From Pseudomonadota bacterium (GTDB lineage: Bacteria > Pseudomonadota > Alphaproteobacteria > Rhizobiales > Hyphomicrobiaceae): a stretch of 64,000 bases of DNA. This document shows, piece after piece, positions 25,645 through 34,060 of this stretch (positions are counted from its first letter, which is position 1; the number at the start of each line of letters is the position of its first letter). The stretch is taken from assembly GCA_023423275.1 (NCBI GenBank), contig JAFAFW010000082.1, forward strand, positions 9,251 to 73,250. The letters are read 5' to 3'. The notes under the pieces are model-generated. The model was given only the letters and a program-made list of their open reading frames with translations. It searched no databases and was not told where the DNA came from. The position numbers and the translations under genes are program-made.

Positions 25645-26562
25645 ATGACCATTCCGTACCGGGCGATCGGCGTCTTTCATATCGCGGCACGCGAAGGCAG
25701 CATTACCCGTGCAGCCGCCAGTCTCGGGGTCACGCCGTCTGCGGTGAGCCAGCAAATTCATGTCCTGGAAGTTCATCTCGGGGCGTCCTTGATGACCAAG
25801 GTCGGCCGGCGCATCCAGCTGACGGAAGCCGGCGAGCGCTATTACGAGACCATCAGCGATGAGCTCGAGCGCGTTACCGAGGCGACCAATCGCATCCGCG
25901 GCTACAGCGCGGTCACCCTGCTGACGGTGCGGACGGCGCCGAGCCTGTCCACCAAGTGGCTGTTGCCGCGTCTGTCTGCATTTCTCGATGCGAACCCGGA
26001 GCTCGAAATTCGGATCGATGCCACCAACGAACCGACCGATTTCCACCGTGACGGCGTCGATGTCGAAATCCGGCATGGTGAGGGCCGCTGGTCCGGCCTG
26101 TTCGTGGAGCCGTTGATCGAGGAGCATTACCGGCCATTGTGCTCTCCGGCCATGGTTCGGGCAGAGAGCATCTCCGCCGATCAGCTCGCGAATTATCGCC
26201 TGATCCATTCCGTCAAGGCGCAGATGGGATGGACACAATGGTTTGCTGCGGCGCGCGTCGAGCCTCGCGTACGCTGGCCGCGCATTCTGTTCGACCGGTC
26301 GCACATGGCAGTCGATGCGGCGGTGAATGGTTTGGGGATTGCGCTGGAAAGCGATCTCCTGGCTTCACGTGAGGTGCGGGAGGGCATCCTCGTTTGTCCC
26401 GTGCGCAATGCACCAAGCGCGATCGTTACGACGCAATGGATCGTATGCCCCTCCGATCATCTGAGGCACAAAAAGGTTCGTCTGTTTATCGACTGGCTGC
26501 GCGCGGAACGGGTGCGTTGGATGAAGAGCGAGAGTTGGTCTCGGCGCCGGCGCAAAGTGTAG
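25645..26562 (+). CDS. LysR-type (GcvA-like) transcriptional regulator
   Basis: 305 residues. The helix-turn-helix is at about 7-65, with the recognition region ASLGVTPSAVSQQIHVLE and the wing LGASLMTKVGRRIQLTEAGERYY, followed by the linker helix and a two-lobe effector domain beginning TVRTAPSLSTKWLLPRLSAF, which is the GcvA-subgroup hallmark. The C-terminal extension FIDWLRAER is also typical. It precedes the oxidoreductase-TRAP operon on the same strand and likely controls it; a 13-base palindrome overlaps its own stop codon. Confidence 0.9.
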   Translation: MTIPYRAIGVFHIAAREGSITRAAASLGVTPSAVSQQIHVLEVHLGASLMTKVGRRIQLTEAGERYYETISDELERVTEATNRIRGYSAVTLLTVRTAPSLSTKWLLPRLSAFLDANPELEIRIDATNEPTDFHRDGVDVEIRHGEGRWSGLFVEPLIEEHYRPLCSPAMVRAESISADQLANYRLIHSVKAQMGWTQWFAAARVEPRVRWPRILFDRSHMAVDAAVNGLGIALESDLLASREVREGILVCPVRNAPSAIVTTQWIVCPSDHLRHKKVRLFIDWLRAERVRWMKSESWSRRRRKV

Positions 26563-26571
26563 TTTAACTAC
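26559..26571. promoter_or_regulatory. 13-base palindrome at the end of the LysR gene
   Basis: GTAGTT-T-AACTAC is a perfect inverted repeat overlapping the lysR stop and leading into an AT-rich stretch (26560-26615), about 260 bases before the oxidoreductase start. It could be an operator for the downstream operon; this is an inference from symmetry and place only. Confidence 0.35.
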
Positions 26572-26824
26572 ATAATTGATCCGATAATCTAAATTGCGCT
26601 TCACAAAATGTCTCCATACGCTGGACGCCAAGTAAACACACCCGTTCGTCGGATCGAGCGGGATGAGAATTCGCCTTGGAGCGGATCGCATGGGAGGAGC
26701 TGAGGCCTGACACTCAGCGTAATGGCCGTAGAGCGCGCGGGCAAAGCCCGTGTGAGAATAGCGGCCTGTGTGTCCTTCCGTTCGTTCTGTCCGTTTGGGA
26801 TCAACGCCGAAAAGGACGAGACAC

Positions 26825-28177
26825 GTGAATCTCAACAAGATGCTCTTGCAGCGCCATGCGGCCGGCCGGCCGGTAACGGTCGGCGTCGTCGGAGCCGGAA
26901 AATTCGGCACCATGTTTCTGACGCAGGCCCGGACGACAACGGGCATGCATGTGGTGGCAGTCGCCGACCTCAATGTAGCCCGGGCACGGTCGCAGCTGAC
27001 CATGGCGTCCTGGCCTGCCGCGCAATTCGAGGCGGCTTCGTTCGATGATGCGATCAAGTCTGGAAAGACCTTCATCACCGATGACAGCGAGGCGATGATT
27101 GCCCATCCGGGGATCGAGGTGATCGTCGAGGCTACGGGCGATCCAAAGACCGGCATCCGGCTGTGTCTGAAGTCGATCGAGAACGGCAAGCACATCGTCA
27201 TGGTCAATGTCGAAGCGGATGCGCTTGCAGGCCCGCTTCTGGCACGCAAGGCCAGTCAAGCCGGGGTTGTTTATTCGCTGGCCTGGGGTGATCAGCCGGC
27301 ACTGGTCTGCGAGCATGTGGATTGGGCGCGCGCAGCGGGTTTCCGCGTGGTCGCTGCCGGAAAGGGCACGCGCTATCACCCGACCTATCACCAGTCGACG
27401 CCCGAAACGGTCTGGTCGATCCTCGATCGGTACATGAAGTTCCGTGACGAGGATCGCGGCTCCATCAATCCGAAGATGTTCAACTCGTTTGTCGACGGCA
27501 CCAAATCCGGCATCGAGATGACCGCAATCTGCAACGCGACTGGCCTTCATTCGCAAACGGAAGGACTGAGCTTCCCGCCCGCAACGCGCTTCGAGGTGGC
27601 GGAAATCTGCAAGCCGAAATCCGATGGCGGCGTCCTGGAAAAGAAGGGCGTCACGGAGGTGACCTCGTCCGTGTATCGCGATGGAAGCGACGTGCCCAAC
27701 AACTTGGTGATGGGCACGTATGTCGTCTTCGAAGCCGCGGAAGATAACGACTATGCGCGTCGCTGCTTTGTCGAGTATTCGATGCTGCAGGACAAGAGCG
27801 GACGTTATGCGGCACTCTATCGGCCGATCCATATGATCGGCCTCGAACTTGGAATTTCGGTTGCTTCTGCCGCGCTACGCAAGGAGCCGACGGGGGCGCC
27901 GTTCTGTTTCAATTCCGACGTTGTGGCCACTGCCAAGCGCAAGTTGAAATCCGGTGAAATTCTCGACGGTGAAGGTGGGTTCTGCGTCTGGGGCAAGCAG
28001 ACGCCCGCGACGACGTCTCTCGAACAGGGCTATCTGCCACTCGGCCTCGCCCACAACGTCAAGCTCAAGAATGACATCGAGGAAGGCCAGCGCGTGAAAT
28101 GGAGCGATGTCGATTTCGACACGTCGGATCTCGCGGTGAAGGTTCGCCAAGAAATGGAAGCTGCGTTCCGGGCCTGA
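26825..28177 (+). CDS. NAD(P)-binding oxidoreductase with C-terminal SAF-like domain
   Basis: 450 residues. The Rossmann fold opens with VTVGVVGAGKFGTMFL (about 17-32), then VAVADLNVARA. The middle part carries VIVEATGDPKTG and KHIVMVNVEADAL, as in homoserine-dehydrogenase-like enzymes, and the C-terminal part (KRKLKSGEILDGEGGFCVWG...AHNVKLKNDIEEGQRVKWSDVDF) is an SAF domain. The GTG at 26825 is chosen as start (AAAGGA 8 bases upstream). The gene heads a TRAP transporter operon, so it probably oxidises or reduces the imported acid. The exact substrate is not known. Confidence 0.82.
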   Translation: MNLNKMLLQRHAAGRPVTVGVVGAGKFGTMFLTQARTTTGMHVVAVADLNVARARSQLTMASWPAAQFEAASFDDAIKSGKTFITDDSEAMIAHPGIEVIVEATGDPKTGIRLCLKSIENGKHIVMVNVEADALAGPLLARKASQAGVVYSLAWGDQPALVCEHVDWARAAGFRVVAAGKGTRYHPTYHQSTPETVWSILDRYMKFRDEDRGSINPKMFNSFVDGTKSGIEMTAICNATGLHSQTEGLSFPPATRFEVAEICKPKSDGGVLEKKGVTEVTSSVYRDGSDVPNNLVMGTYVVFEAAEDNDYARRCFVEYSMLQDKSGRYAALYRPIHMIGLELGISVASAALRKEPTGAPFCFNSDVVATAKRKLKSGEILDGEGGFCVWGKQTPATTSLEQGYLPLGLAHNVKLKNDIEEGQRVKWSDVDFDTSDLAVKVRQEMEAAFRA

Positions 28178-28288
28178 GTGTTATGCGGACGCGCGCTTCC
28201 ATCTCCCGGTGAGGAGGACGCAAGACACGAAACGAGACGTCAAAAGGCCCGGACAACGGGCCATTTCGAACCAAGCAAGGAGGAAGCG

Positions 28289-29284
28289 ATGGGAAAGAAA
28301 GCAGCACGTCATTTCAGTCGTCGTGAGGCGTTGGGTGCCATGGCGGGGGCCGGCACGTTGCTGGCCATGCCGGCCGTTGCACGCGCGGCGCAAATCAATT
28401 GGATCGGTGCCAGCGCGACGGCGCCCACCGATTTTATTGCGATTTCGATCGACGTCTTTGCAAAGCGCGTGTCGGAACTCACCAAAGGGCAGCTTGTCAT
28501 CACCAATCACCACGGCGGTGCGTTGGGCGGCGAACGCGAGCATATCGAGGCAATGCTGCAAGGGGCAGTGCACGTTGCTTCGCCGGGCCAGGGACTTCTG
28601 GCAGGCTGGTATCGCCCAGCGGAGGTCTGGACGCATCCCTATCTGTTCAAGGACGTCCCGCACAAGGATCGCATCTGGGACACGGTGCGCGACGAGTATA
28701 TCAAGGATATCACGGCGGCAGCGAAGCTGCGGCCTGTGGCAGCGATCCCGCGGATGCCGCGTCAGCTCACCTGCAACAAGGTCGTCAAGACGCCCGCCGA
28801 TATGAAGGGCCTGAAGATCCGCGTGCCGGAAACGGCCTTGTGGCGGCGGACGTTTGAAATGTTCGGCGCATCGCCAACGCCCCTGCCGTTCCCTGAAGTG
28901 TTCCAGGCGCTGAAGTCAAAAATCATCGACGGCCAGGAAAACCCGATCGCCCTGACGTTCAACTCCGGAATTTTCGACGCCAATACGCATCTGTCTCTGA
29001 CCGAGCATATGATGCAGGACAACTGCGTCCTCTTGTCGGAAACAGCCTACCAGGGTCTTTCCGCCGATATGAAAAAGGCGATTGATCAGGCGGCGCGCGA
29101 TACGGAGGCGGAGATGCGTCCTCGCGTTCTGGCCGACGACAAGACGATGCAGGAGCAGGTAAAGGCGAAGAAGGTCGTTATCAGTGAAGTCGACAAACCG
29201 GCGTTCGCGGCGACCGTGACGAAGCTCGTCGAAGAATTCCCTGCCGGGAAGAAATGGGTCGAGCGTTTCGCCCAGATCGGCTAG
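28289..29284 (+). CDS. TRAP transporter solute-binding protein (DctP family)
   Basis: 331 residues. The N-terminus carries a twin-arginine-type signal (FSRREALGAMAGAG, then LLAMPAVARAA), so export may go through Tat. The mature part shows DctP-family segments: GGALGGEREHIEAMLQGAVHVASPG, the ligand-carboxylate Arg region MKGLKIRVPETALWRRTFEMFGASPTPLPFPEVFQALKSKIIDGQENP, and HLSLTEHMM. ATG 28289 is chosen for GGAGGA 5 bases upstream; the longer frame lacks a site. It binds an organic acid in the periplasm for the permeases that follow. Confidence 0.93.
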   Translation: MGKKAARHFSRREALGAMAGAGTLLAMPAVARAAQINWIGASATAPTDFIAISIDVFAKRVSELTKGQLVITNHHGGALGGEREHIEAMLQGAVHVASPGQGLLAGWYRPAEVWTHPYLFKDVPHKDRIWDTVRDEYIKDITAAAKLRPVAAIPRMPRQLTCNKVVKTPADMKGLKIRVPETALWRRTFEMFGASPTPLPFPEVFQALKSKIIDGQENPIALTFNSGIFDANTHLSLTEHMMQDNCVLLSETAYQGLSADMKKAIDQAARDTEAEMRPRVLADDKTMQEQVKAKKVVISEVDKPAFAATVTKLVEEFPAGKKWVERFAQIG

Positions 29285-29320
29285 CGGCGTCACGTCAGCT
29301 TTGTTGAAAGTTCGCATGAG

Positions 29321-29346
29321 GGAACCGCCGCCTTGTCGGCGGTTCC
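29321..29346 (+). terminator. Hairpin between TRAP binding-protein gene and permease genes
   Basis: GGAACCGCCG (29321-29330) and CGGCGGTTCC (29337-29346) form a perfect 10-bp stem with a 6-base loop, followed by GGTTTTCCC. It lies 37 bases after the binding-protein stop and resembles a leaky Rho-independent terminator that would lower permease expression relative to the binding protein. Confidence 0.7.
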
Positions 29347-29491
29347 GGTTTTCCCGATAGCCAGAGTGCTTGTTGAGGGTCGGGATGAAGGTCGCCGTGC
29401 GTTTCCCCGAGTCGTTCTTCGTTGCGGCGGCGCGCAAACATCATCGAAACGCGGTCAATGACCGGGCCGCCTGCTGAATCGGACACCGGCT

Positions 29492-29992
29492 ATGAAATCA
29501 GCATTCGGGCATCTGTGCGATATCGTGACAAAGATTGCCGAGTTTTTTCTCGGCGCTGCCATGGCTGCAATCGTTCTGATCACCCTCAGTGCGGTCTGGT
29601 GGCGCTATGTCATCAACGATCCGATTGCCTGGATTGAACAGGTGTCGAACATGCTGTTTATCTGGATCGTGTTCCTCGGGTCCGCTGTTCTCTATCGTCG
29701 GCAGCTCCACATTGCAGTGGATTATTTCGTGGGCATGCTTCCGCAACATGCACAGAATATCGCGTTCTGGATCATCGAGGTGCTCAACCTCAGCTTTATC
29801 GTCATCCTGTTTATCTTCAGTTTGAAGCTGACGATCGATGTGTTGCCGAGCACGACAGGCGCCCTCGATATCACGCCGGCCTATTATTACGCATCGGCGC
29901 CTGTCGCGTGCGCATTGATGATGTTGTTCTTCGTCGAAAAGATACTCGACCCATCGAAGCGAGTGCCCACGGGCGCTGCTGGCGAATTCTGA
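29492..29992 (+). CDS. TRAP transporter small permease (DctQ family)
   Basis: 166 residues with four hydrophobic segments. VWWRYVINDPIAWIEQVSNMLFIWIVFLGSAVLYRRQLHIAVDYFV is the conserved DctQ core, with the WIEQ and R-x-Q-LHI patterns. It forms the four-helix subunit that packs with the large DctM channel. It sits 207 bases after the binding protein and 16 bases before the large subunit. Confidence 0.92.
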   Translation: MKSAFGHLCDIVTKIAEFFLGAAMAAIVLITLSAVWWRYVINDPIAWIEQVSNMLFIWIVFLGSAVLYRRQLHIAVDYFVGMLPQHAQNIAFWIIEVLNLSFIVILFIFSLKLTIDVLPSTTGALDITPAYYYASAPVACALMMLFFVEKILDPSKRVPTGAAGEF

Positions 29993-30008
29993 GAAGGAGC
30001 CGGGAACA

Positions 30009-31292
30009 ATGAGCGCGCTCCTCATCGGATCATTCTTCGTCTTGCTCGCATGCGCCGTGCCGATCGCCTTCGCCATGGGGTTGGCGACAATCCTCGCGAT
30101 CTGGTGGCAGGGCGCTCTGCCCATGACGCTGCTGGCGCAGCGCACGCTGGTCGGCGCTGATTCCTATTCTCTGCTGGCCATTCCATTCTTCATCCTGGCC
30201 GGCAATCTGATGAATGTCGGAGGCATCACCAACCGGATCATCGATCTTGCCATGGCCATGGTCGGGAGGTTCCGAGGTGGCCTGGCGCTGACCTCCGTGA
30301 CGGCCGCCATGATTTTTTCCGGCCTGTCCGGCTCGGCGGCCGCGGATGCCTCGGCGCTCGGGAAGACGCTGATTCCCGCGATGAAGAAGCAGGGCTACAG
30401 CGGAGGCTTCGCTGCCGCGCTGATGGCGTCTGCGTGCGTGAACGGACCGATCATCCCGCCATCCATACCGCTGGTCATTTATGGGCTTGCGGTCGGCAAA
30501 GGCATCTCGATCATTGCATTGTTTCTCGGCGGGATTATCCCTGGACTCCTGCTCGGGCTTGCATTGATGATCGGCGCTTACATCGTCGCAGTCCGCCGCA
30601 ATTACCCGACCACGGAGCGCGTGCCGCTGCGCGATATTCCGCGTCTGGCCTTGCCAGCCATTCCCGCGCTGCTGATGCCTGTCATCATTATCGTTGGTGT
30701 CACCGGCGGTGTCGTCACCGTCACCGAGAGCGCCACTATTGCCGTCGTCTACGCGTTGCTGGTCGGGTTCTTCGTCTATCGCCAGCTTCGCATTGCGGAC
30801 CTCTGGCCGATGCTCGTGCAGACCGCGCTCGATACGGCGCTCGTCATGTTCATTATTGCCCTGTCGGCTGGCTTTAGCTGGCTGCTGGCGGTGTCGGGTC
30901 TGACGATGCAACTCGCCAGTGCGATCGCTGCGGTATCAAATGATCCGCTCGTCATCCTGATGCTCATCAACGTGCTGTTGCTCGTCATCGGCATCTTCCT
31001 TGAGCCGTTGCCGGCGATGTTGATCCTCATTCCGGTGCTGGTGCCGGTGGTCAGCGCCGTCGGCATCGATCTGGTGCACTTCGGCGTCGTGCTGGTGTTC
31101 AATCTCTGTCTGGGGTTGATCACCCCGCCGGTCGGCATCCTGCTCTACATCTGCGCGAACTTTGCCAACGTCAAACTGGAGGAGGAGATCAAGGAGCTGG
31201 GACCCTTCTTCCTCGCCGGGCTGATTGTGCTGGTGATCATCACGGTGTTTCCATCCACCGTGCTTTGGATTCCTCAGCTTCTCCTGGAATGA
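30009..31292 (+). CDS. TRAP transporter large permease (DctM family)
   Basis: 427 residues with about twelve hydrophobic segments. Family motifs: LLAIPFFILAGNLMNVGGIT, SGLSGSAAADASALGKTLIPAMKKQGY, the ASACVNGPIIPPSIPLVIYG loop and NLCLGLITPPVGILLY. These loops line the substrate and Na+ sites. A ribosome site GAAGGAG precedes ATG 30009. It completes the DctPQM system; the pair of SAF oxidoreductase and TRAP transporter suggests uptake and first oxidation of one organic acid. Confidence 0.94.
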   Translation: MSALLIGSFFVLLACAVPIAFAMGLATILAIWWQGALPMTLLAQRTLVGADSYSLLAIPFFILAGNLMNVGGITNRIIDLAMAMVGRFRGGLALTSVTAAMIFSGLSGSAAADASALGKTLIPAMKKQGYSGGFAAALMASACVNGPIIPPSIPLVIYGLAVGKGISIIALFLGGIIPGLLLGLALMIGAYIVAVRRNYPTTERVPLRDIPRLALPAIPALLMPVIIIVGVTGGVVTVTESATIAVVYALLVGFFVYRQLRIADLWPMLVQTALDTALVMFIIALSAGFSWLLAVSGLTMQLASAIAAVSNDPLVILMLINVLLLVIGIFLEPLPAMLILIPVLVPVVSAVGIDLVHFGVVLVFNLCLGLITPPVGILLYICANFANVKLEEEIKELGPFFLAGLIVLVIITVFPSTVLWIPQLLLE

Positions 31293-31370
31293 CGCTGGGC
31301 CGTAAAACTTCGTGATGCGTCGTACGCGTCCGGTAACAGCACGGCGCTGACTGGCGGAAGGAATCCGCCC

Positions 31371-32192
31371 TCAGCGGCTTTTCGATGCCACGATCTCCGA
31401 TCCGCATTTTTCCATCGGCAGTGCGGTCGTCGACCAGCCGTCTTTGGCGACTGTCACGACATAACGCCGGCAAGTTGGCGCCGCACCGGGCACGAACTTG
31501 ACTTGGAATAACGCGAGTTCTGGTTTGCGTTGACGCGGCCAGATCAGAGTTTTGTCGTCCGGTGTTTCGGCAAGCGCCTTGCGGATCGCGATGCCGGCGT
31601 TGCGATAGTCGGTGTCCGAAAGCTGCGTCAGCAGAACGCGTGAGAGACCGGGGTGCAGGCCGACGGCCAGGGCGCGTGTCTCGTACGGATCTTCAGGGTC
31701 AGCGGTTGGTGGCGGCAGCCGCTCCGGAGATGCGGAGGCGGTCGTTTCATCCTCGCCCTCAGAGAGCGCCGCCGTGGTTTCCGGCGGTGCCTGTGTATCC
31801 TCGGGCAGGCTGTTCGTGATCACAGGCGGCGCTGCGGGCGCTTCCGGCACGATGCGCTCCGGCATCGGGTCGAGAGCACTCAACGCGGCGGGCGCGGCAA
31901 AGGCTGGCTCGACAGGCTCAGGCATGTCGCTTGGGACAATGAGAGACATCGCCGAGGCGGCGGCATGTTGAACGCCGGCGAACGTCAGGCGATCTCCGGC
32001 GAACGTCCAGACGCATCCGAGCCCGATGACAGAGAGGAAAACGCCACGCAGCAGCGCTTTGCTATTGCCGCGGGTTACGGGCGCGCAAACGCGCTCGCCA
32101 GCAGAAAGTTCGCCGAAAGCCGAGAAGCGATTGCCGTTCGAACGGCCTTGTGCAGGCCGCTGCGTGTGCGGCTGCCACGTGTACGCGGACAT
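31371..32192 (-). CDS. Hypothetical protein with one membrane anchor and a Pro-rich linker
   Basis: 273 residues, family not recognised. Residues 1-48 are hydrophilic, then ALLRGVFLSVIGLGCVWTFAG forms a single membrane segment. A long Pro/Ala/Glu-rich linker (about 90-170) follows, then a small C-terminal domain of about 95 residues (ETRALAVGLHPGLSRVLLTQL...CRRYVVTVAKDGWSTTALPMEKCGSEI) with two cysteines that could form a disulfide. The layout suggests an inner-membrane anchor, a periplasmic spacer and a folded domain. A neat inverted repeat lies about 50 bases upstream of the start. Confidence 0.72.
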   Translation of the reverse strand: MSAYTWQPHTQRPAQGRSNGNRFSAFGELSAGERVCAPVTRGNSKALLRGVFLSVIGLGCVWTFAGDRLTFAGVQHAAASAMSLIVPSDMPEPVEPAFAAPAALSALDPMPERIVPEAPAAPPVITNSLPEDTQAPPETTAALSEGEDETTASASPERLPPPTADPEDPYETRALAVGLHPGLSRVLLTQLSDTDYRNAGIAIRKALAETPDDKTLIWPRQRKPELALFQVKFVPGAAPTCRRYVVTVAKDGWSTTALPMEKCGSEIVASKSR

Positions 32193-32242
32193 GATTGACC
32201 CCCTCGATCCCTGTACTGATGAAGGTCTTGTGTCCCCGCTGG

Positions 32243-32269
32243 GCCGGTAAACTTGTAAACATTACCGGC
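32243..32269. promoter_or_regulatory. Inverted repeat in a divergent promoter region
   Basis: GCCGGTAA (32243-32250) and TTACCGGC (32262-32269) are a perfect 8-bp inverted repeat with an 11-base spacer, centred between the anchor-protein start (32192) and the GST start (32419). The spacing of about two helical turns suits a dimeric repressor; the reader is unknown. Confidence 0.45.
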
Positions 32270-32418
32270 GAAATCATGGCGACCGCAAAGTTTCATATTC
32301 CAACCGCGCCCCGAATGTGTGGCATTGGCCATCACTCTGCAGATCGCGCATGATGCCGGCCAACGGCGATGGCGGAATTCAAACGTTCGCGGATCATCGG
32401 CCTATGGAGGGAGAAACG

Positions 32419-33105
32419 ATGGCAACCCTGCAGATGTTTGACCTGGCGGGCGCCGACGAGACGCGGCGCTTCAGCCCGTTTTGCTGGCGGGCCCGTCTCG
32501 CCATTGCTCATAAGCGCCTGCCCCTTGAGACCATTGCCTGGCGTTTCACCGATAAGGCGCAGATCGCCGGTTTCGGGGCTAACCGTGTCCCGGTTCTGCT
32601 GGATGGCGGAACCGTCGTTTTCGAGTCCTGGCGCATTGCTGAATATCTCGAGGATACCTATCCCGGCAGGCCGCCGCTGTTCGGCGATGCAGCGGGACGC
32701 GCACTCGCGCGTGTGATTTCGAATTGGGCCGATCTGGTGCTGCACCCGCTGGTTCTGCGCATGAAGATCGGCGATATCTTCAACGCTATCGATGAGCGTG
32801 ATCGCAGCTATTTCCGCCAGAGTCGCGAGGCCCGCTTCGGCCGCACCATCGAGGAGCTGGTGGCGGAAGGCCCGGCCATGCGCGAGCCGCTCCTTCGCGC
32901 CCTCGAACCGATGCGCAGGACGATCGAGCAACAGCCGTTTCTCAGTGGCACCGAACCGCTCTATGCCGATTACATTCTATGCGCCGTGTTTCAGTGGATG
33001 CGCGTGGTCGGTGGAATGGAGGTTCTGGAAAGCGAAGACCCGATGGTGCGTTGGCGCTCAGATGTGCTGGTGCGATACGAGCGAAATCTGTCCGAGGTCC
33101 ATTGA
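32419..33105 (+). CDS. Glutathione S-transferase family protein
   Basis: 228 residues. The thioredoxin-like N-terminal domain has the catalytic-Ser motif FSPFCWRARLAIAHKRL (about 18-34), the cis-Pro in NRVPVLLDGG and ESWRIAEYLEDTYP for the glutamyl moiety; a helical C-terminal domain follows (about 90-225). Similar proteins cleave ethers or dehalogenate substrates, but the function cannot be fixed. The ATG at 32419 has GGAGGGAGA just upstream. It converges on the short-chain dehydrogenase gene (20-base gap). Confidence 0.88.
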   Translation: MATLQMFDLAGADETRRFSPFCWRARLAIAHKRLPLETIAWRFTDKAQIAGFGANRVPVLLDGGTVVFESWRIAEYLEDTYPGRPPLFGDAAGRALARVISNWADLVLHPLVLRMKIGDIFNAIDERDRSYFRQSREARFGRTIEELVAEGPAMREPLLRALEPMRRTIEQQPFLSGTEPLYADYILCAVFQWMRVVGGMEVLESEDPMVRWRSDVLVRYERNLSEVH

Positions 33106-33124
33106 TCGGCGCCGCCGCGCCCGG

Positions 33125-33898
33125 TCAGCTGATGGTGCGCCCGCCGTCGACGTAGAGGATCTGGCCGGTCATGAAGGCGCTGCCGGGCGATAAAAGAAAA
33201 ATCGTGGCGGCCAGGAGATCTTCCGGAGTGCCGAAACGCTGCATGGGGATGCGGGCAAGCGCAGCCGTGCGTGTTTGCTCGTTTTCCAGAATGGGCGCGG
33301 CGAGGGGTGTCGGCGTGACGGCCGGGCCGATCGCATTGATGCGAACACCCTGCGCCGCCCATTCGACGGCCAGGACGCGCGTCAGATGGGCAACGGCGGC
33401 CTTGCTTGTCGCATAGGCGGCATACTGCGGATTTGCGACTGCACTGGAGACCGACGCGATCGTGACGATGCTGCCGCTCCCCTGATGTGTCATCAGGCGT
33501 CCGGCTTCGCGGGCCAGGCGAAACGCTCCCGTCACGTTGATATCCAGGGTGCGCTGCCACGCGTTATCGTCGAGGTCCAGAGCCCGGGCAACGCGATAAA
33601 TGCCGCTCGCATTGACGAGACCGTCGAGACGGCCCCATCGCTGAGCAGCCGCATCCAGCGCCTGGACGCAGGATGTTTTGTCCATCACATCGAGCGCGAC
33701 GCCCTGGGCGTCGCCGCCGCCGGCACGCAGATCGTTGGCGACAGCTTCAGCGCGCTGTTTGTCGATATCGGCGATCACAATGCGTGCGCCTCGCTCCGCA
33801 AGCGCACGGGCCAGCGGTGCTCCCAAGCCGCCAGCGCCGCCGGCCACGACGATGGCAAGGCCCCTGACGTCGAACAGCGGGTCGGGATCCTGACGCAT
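33125..33898 (-). CDS. Short-chain dehydrogenase/reductase (SDR)
   Basis: 257 residues of classical SDR. The cofactor loop is VVAGGAGGLGAPLA (about 13-26) and an Asp after strand 2 (IVIADIDKQR) favours NAD. The catalytic tetrad is visible: an Asn in LDINVTGAF, the Ser in VTIASVSSA, and Tyr and Lys in YAAYATSKAAV. ATG 33898 is used (AAGGA 8 bases upstream). It diverges from the biotin-carboxylase gene across 162 bases, and may serve the same pathway, with the Ldh2-type dehydrogenase on the other side. Confidence 0.92.
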   Translation of the reverse strand: MRQDPDPLFDVRGLAIVVAGGAGGLGAPLARALAERGARIVIADIDKQRAEAVANDLRAGGGDAQGVALDVMDKTSCVQALDAAAQRWGRLDGLVNASGIYRVARALDLDDNAWQRTLDINVTGAFRLAREAGRLMTHQGSGSIVTIASVSSAVANPQYAAYATSKAAVAHLTRVLAVEWAAQGVRINAIGPAVTPTPLAAPILENEQTRTAALARIPMQRFGTPEDLLAATIFLLSPGSAFMTGQILYVDGGRTIS

Positions 33899-34060
33899 CG
33901 CGGTTTTCCTTCGCGTATTGGCTGTTCTTTGCAGCGGGGCCGAGGCACACGCAAACGCTCTGCAAGCGCGGAACGTGCAGAGCTTCCATATGCCATCCGG
34001 CATCCGAACACTACAGTATCGAATATTGAGATGAAAAGGCTTGATATGTGAGACTATGCG

